A stretch of DNA of 6,439 bases, from positions 1 through 6,439 of the forward strand of contig JAIOTF010000272.1 in assembly GCA_021107195.1 (NCBI GenBank), in the 5' to 3' direction. Under the pieces are notes generated by a model. The model saw only the letters and a program-made list of their open reading frames with translations, was not told the origin of the DNA and searched no databases. The position numbers and the translations under genes are program-made. This DNA comes from Anaerolineaceae bacterium. GTDB lineage: Bacteria > Chloroflexota > Anaerolineae > Anaerolineales > Anaerolineaceae. Positions 5,402 to 6,439 of the stretch are shown here, one piece after another; positions within the stretch are counted from its first letter, which is position 1, and each line of letters begins with the position of its first letter.

Positions 5402-6282
5402 TTGCCGCTGTGAATGCCCCGCCGCACCAGAAGCAGGTACAGCCCAAGCAAGATCAATCCGATCGAGCCGGTATTTCCAATGAAATTCACTGCTGAATTT
5501 GGTGATCCGCCAATATACAGGCCGTAGCCGGTGATTCCCGTCACCCCCGCCGGGATGAGCGGCCACCAGATGAACTTCTGTACGATGGGGCGTGAAAGCA
5601 CGGTGATCAATCCCCAGCCAATAGCAAAGATGACCAGCATGATTCCGGTGCGGGTCAGACCGTTCAGGTCTCCGCTGGAGCCCCATGCCTGATGCAGGCC
5701 AATTCCTACCCCGCTGAGGATGCAGCCGGGGATGATCAGACCAAAAATGTGTGCTAATGATCCCCACAACAACATCGAGATGCCGGTTCCGGCGAGGATG
5801 TAGCTGAAGAAATCAATTGTGCGCAGTTCGCTGATTGCGAAGCACAGCGCCAGCGAGGCAATGAGCCCGCCCACCAGGGTCGCCCACCAGTGGTATGTTT
5901 TCAGCAGCAAGCGGGAAAACACAACGATGGCAAACCATCCGGCAGCAAATCCCCCCAGCAGGATCGCCAGTGCCTCTTGCCAGGTCAGGACAAGGATATT
6001 ACCGTAACCAAACAGCAGGCCAATTCCCAGCCCCCCCATTAAACAGCCAGGAAGAATCCCCAGGAGTTTACGGGAACGGATGCCTTCGATCAACATGGCT
6101 GCCCCCAGTATCGGCAGGATCAGCAAGCCGAGCCAGCCGGTTTTGAAGACTGTGTCCAGCAGGATCAGGGCTCCTCCTCCAATCAATGCAATGCCAATGA
6201 TCAGTCGGTAGGTTTGTTGGTGGATGTTTGGATCGGATGATATATGTTCGTTCATAGAAATTAAAGCCTTGATCTGTTTCAA
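5398..6282 (-). CDS. Multi-pass membrane protein of unknown function with an internal 107-residue duplication
   Basis: I do not recognise a named family. The 294-residue product has a polar N-terminus of about 25 residues and then roughly ten hydrophobic, Gly-rich segments to the end. Residues 55-139 align without gaps to 162-246 (offset exactly 107) with 30 of 85 identities, sharing PGC, GxGIGL, FAxGW, SR and WW. A third, incomplete unit may begin near 270. The N-terminal part (GIALIGGGALILLDTVF, then a GW..L.L..LG motif) loosely recalls LiaI/LiaF-type membrane segments. It has no visible enzyme motif. The start is TTG at 6282, chosen because AGAAAGGA ends eight bases before it; an ATG nine codons in (6255) is the alternative, with a weaker AAGG. 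Its stop overlaps the rnhB start by four bases. The insertion-sequence end lies only 30 bp upstream, so its native promoter may have been displaced. Confidence 0.85.
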   Translation of the reverse strand: MKQIKALISMNEHISSDPNIHQQTYRLIIGIALIGGGALILLDTVFKTGWLGLLILPILGAAMLIEGIRSRKLLGILPGCLMGGLGIGLLFGYGNILVLTWQEALAILLGGFAAGWFAIVVFSRLLLKTYHWWATLVGGLIASLALCFAISELRTIDFFSYILAGTGISMLLWGSLAHIFGLIIPGCILSGVGIGLHQAWGSSGDLNGLTRTGIMLVIFAIGWGLITVLSRPIVQKFIWWPLIPAGVTGITGYGLYIGGSPNSAVNFIGNTGSIGLILLGLYLLLVRRGIHSGK

Positions 6283-6290
6283 AATCTGTT

Positions 6291-6298
6291 TCCTTTCT
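6291..6298 (-). promoter_or_regulatory. Ribosome binding site that selects a TTG start
   Basis: On the - strand AGAAAGGA ends eight bases before TTG (6282-6280). The same core precedes the glgC ATG on the + strand. This argues for TTG initiation over the internal ATG at 6255. Confidence 0.6.
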
Positions 6299-6312
6299 AA
6301 ATCCGAATGAAA

Positions 6313-6439
6313 TTAGGCACCGTAAACAAATAATCTATGTTATTTGAGGGGTTATTTTATAGTTCCAATCACCGTGAAAGGGGTTACGTTTTATCGCAAT
6401 TTTCTGGAATTCTTCATCGGTAACTTTGATGGATTTTTC
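6313..6439 (-). mobile_element. Right end of an ISAzo13-like insertion sequence, right copy
   Basis: The reverse complement of 6313-6417 equals 1-105 with one mismatch; bases 6418-6439 extend the element further into its transposase gene than the left copy shows. The boundary is placed at 6313, where similarity to the left copy ends (TTAGGCACCG on the + strand is the element's end). The element runs off the window to the right. Its orientation is opposite to the left copy, so both transposase genes read toward the middle of the window. Confidence 0.75.
6335..6439 (-). CDS. ISAzo13-like transposase, C-terminal fragment (right copy, partial)
   Basis: The last 34 residues and TAG stop of a transposase whose 5' part is outside the window. 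The visible tail contains IKVTDEEF, then FHGDWNYKITP and QIT. This agrees with the remembered ISAzo13-family C-terminal pattern (KGIKV(S/T)DEE ... FHG(D/E)WNYTI.P). It is one residue different from the left copy over the shared part. The intact reading frame gives no sign of decay, but the DDE catalytic residues are not in view. Confidence 0.72.
   Translation of the reverse strand, partial: EKSIKVTDEEFQKIAIKRNPFHGDWNYKITPQIT

Noticed and set aside
4908..5483. 191-codon open stretch on the + strand opposite rnhB
   Set aside because: It is antisense to a clear RNase HII gene, has low-complexity Ala/Ser/Arg composition and no ribosome binding site.
5402..5767. 122-codon upstream extension of the rnhB frame
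   Set aside because: It lies over the membrane-protein gene in another frame and has no RNase HII similarity; the family homology and the ATGA overlap both point to the start at 5401.
1..6439. Search for CRISPR arrays, tRNA/rRNA genes, phage, toxin-antitoxin or defence genes
   Set aside because: No spaced direct repeats, cloverleaf-like segments or matching protein motifs were seen; all the long reading frames are explained by the five loci listed.

Overview
The window is a 6.4-kb bacterial fragment of moderate GC content, with AGAAAGGAG-like ribosome binding sites. The protein sequences (a GlgC with a plant/cyanobacterial-like C-terminus, a SERCA-like Ca2+ pump, an RNase HII with an IDALLLP active-site segment, and a glycine-rich membrane protein) look most like Chloroflexota, probably class Anaerolineae. 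That placement comes from recognition only and was not tested by a search.

Layout. Both ends are the same sequence in opposite orientation. Positions 1-105 and 6313-6417 are inverted copies matching at 104 of 105 bases. Each encodes the extreme C-terminus of an ISAzo13-like transposase plus the right end of that insertion sequence, and both transposases point inward. On the + strand lie glgC (261-1538, glucose-1-phosphate adenylyltransferase, glycogen synthesis) and, after a 66-nt gap holding a strong hairpin, a P-type Ca2+-ATPase gene (1605-4436). The ATPase gene is interrupted by a single in-frame TAG at codon 88, inside membrane helix M1, yet is otherwise intact, with every catalytic and Ca2+-site motif present. 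A strong terminator hairpin follows (4457-4498). The next 260 bases carry no gene. They hold a degenerate palindromic dispersed repeat (GTCATCGCGAG ... CGGCGATCTCC) and a run of 11 T. On the - strand, a multi-pass membrane protein of unknown function (6282-5398) overlaps rnhB (5401-4757, RNase HII) by four bases (ATGA), a translationally coupled pair that converges on the glgC-ATPase pair.

How the genes work together. glgC and the Ca2+ pump have no obvious functional link and may simply be neighbours. rnhB is a housekeeping gene. The most interesting points are the lone amber codon in an otherwise well-preserved Ca2+ pump, the inward-facing insertion-sequence ends (one lying 30 bp from the start of the membrane-protein gene), and an ungapped 107-residue internal duplication in that membrane protein. 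I found no CRISPR array, tRNA, rRNA, phage gene or defence system. Contig ends that fall inside a repeated insertion sequence are typical of draft assemblies, so the flanking symmetry may partly reflect where assembly stopped.
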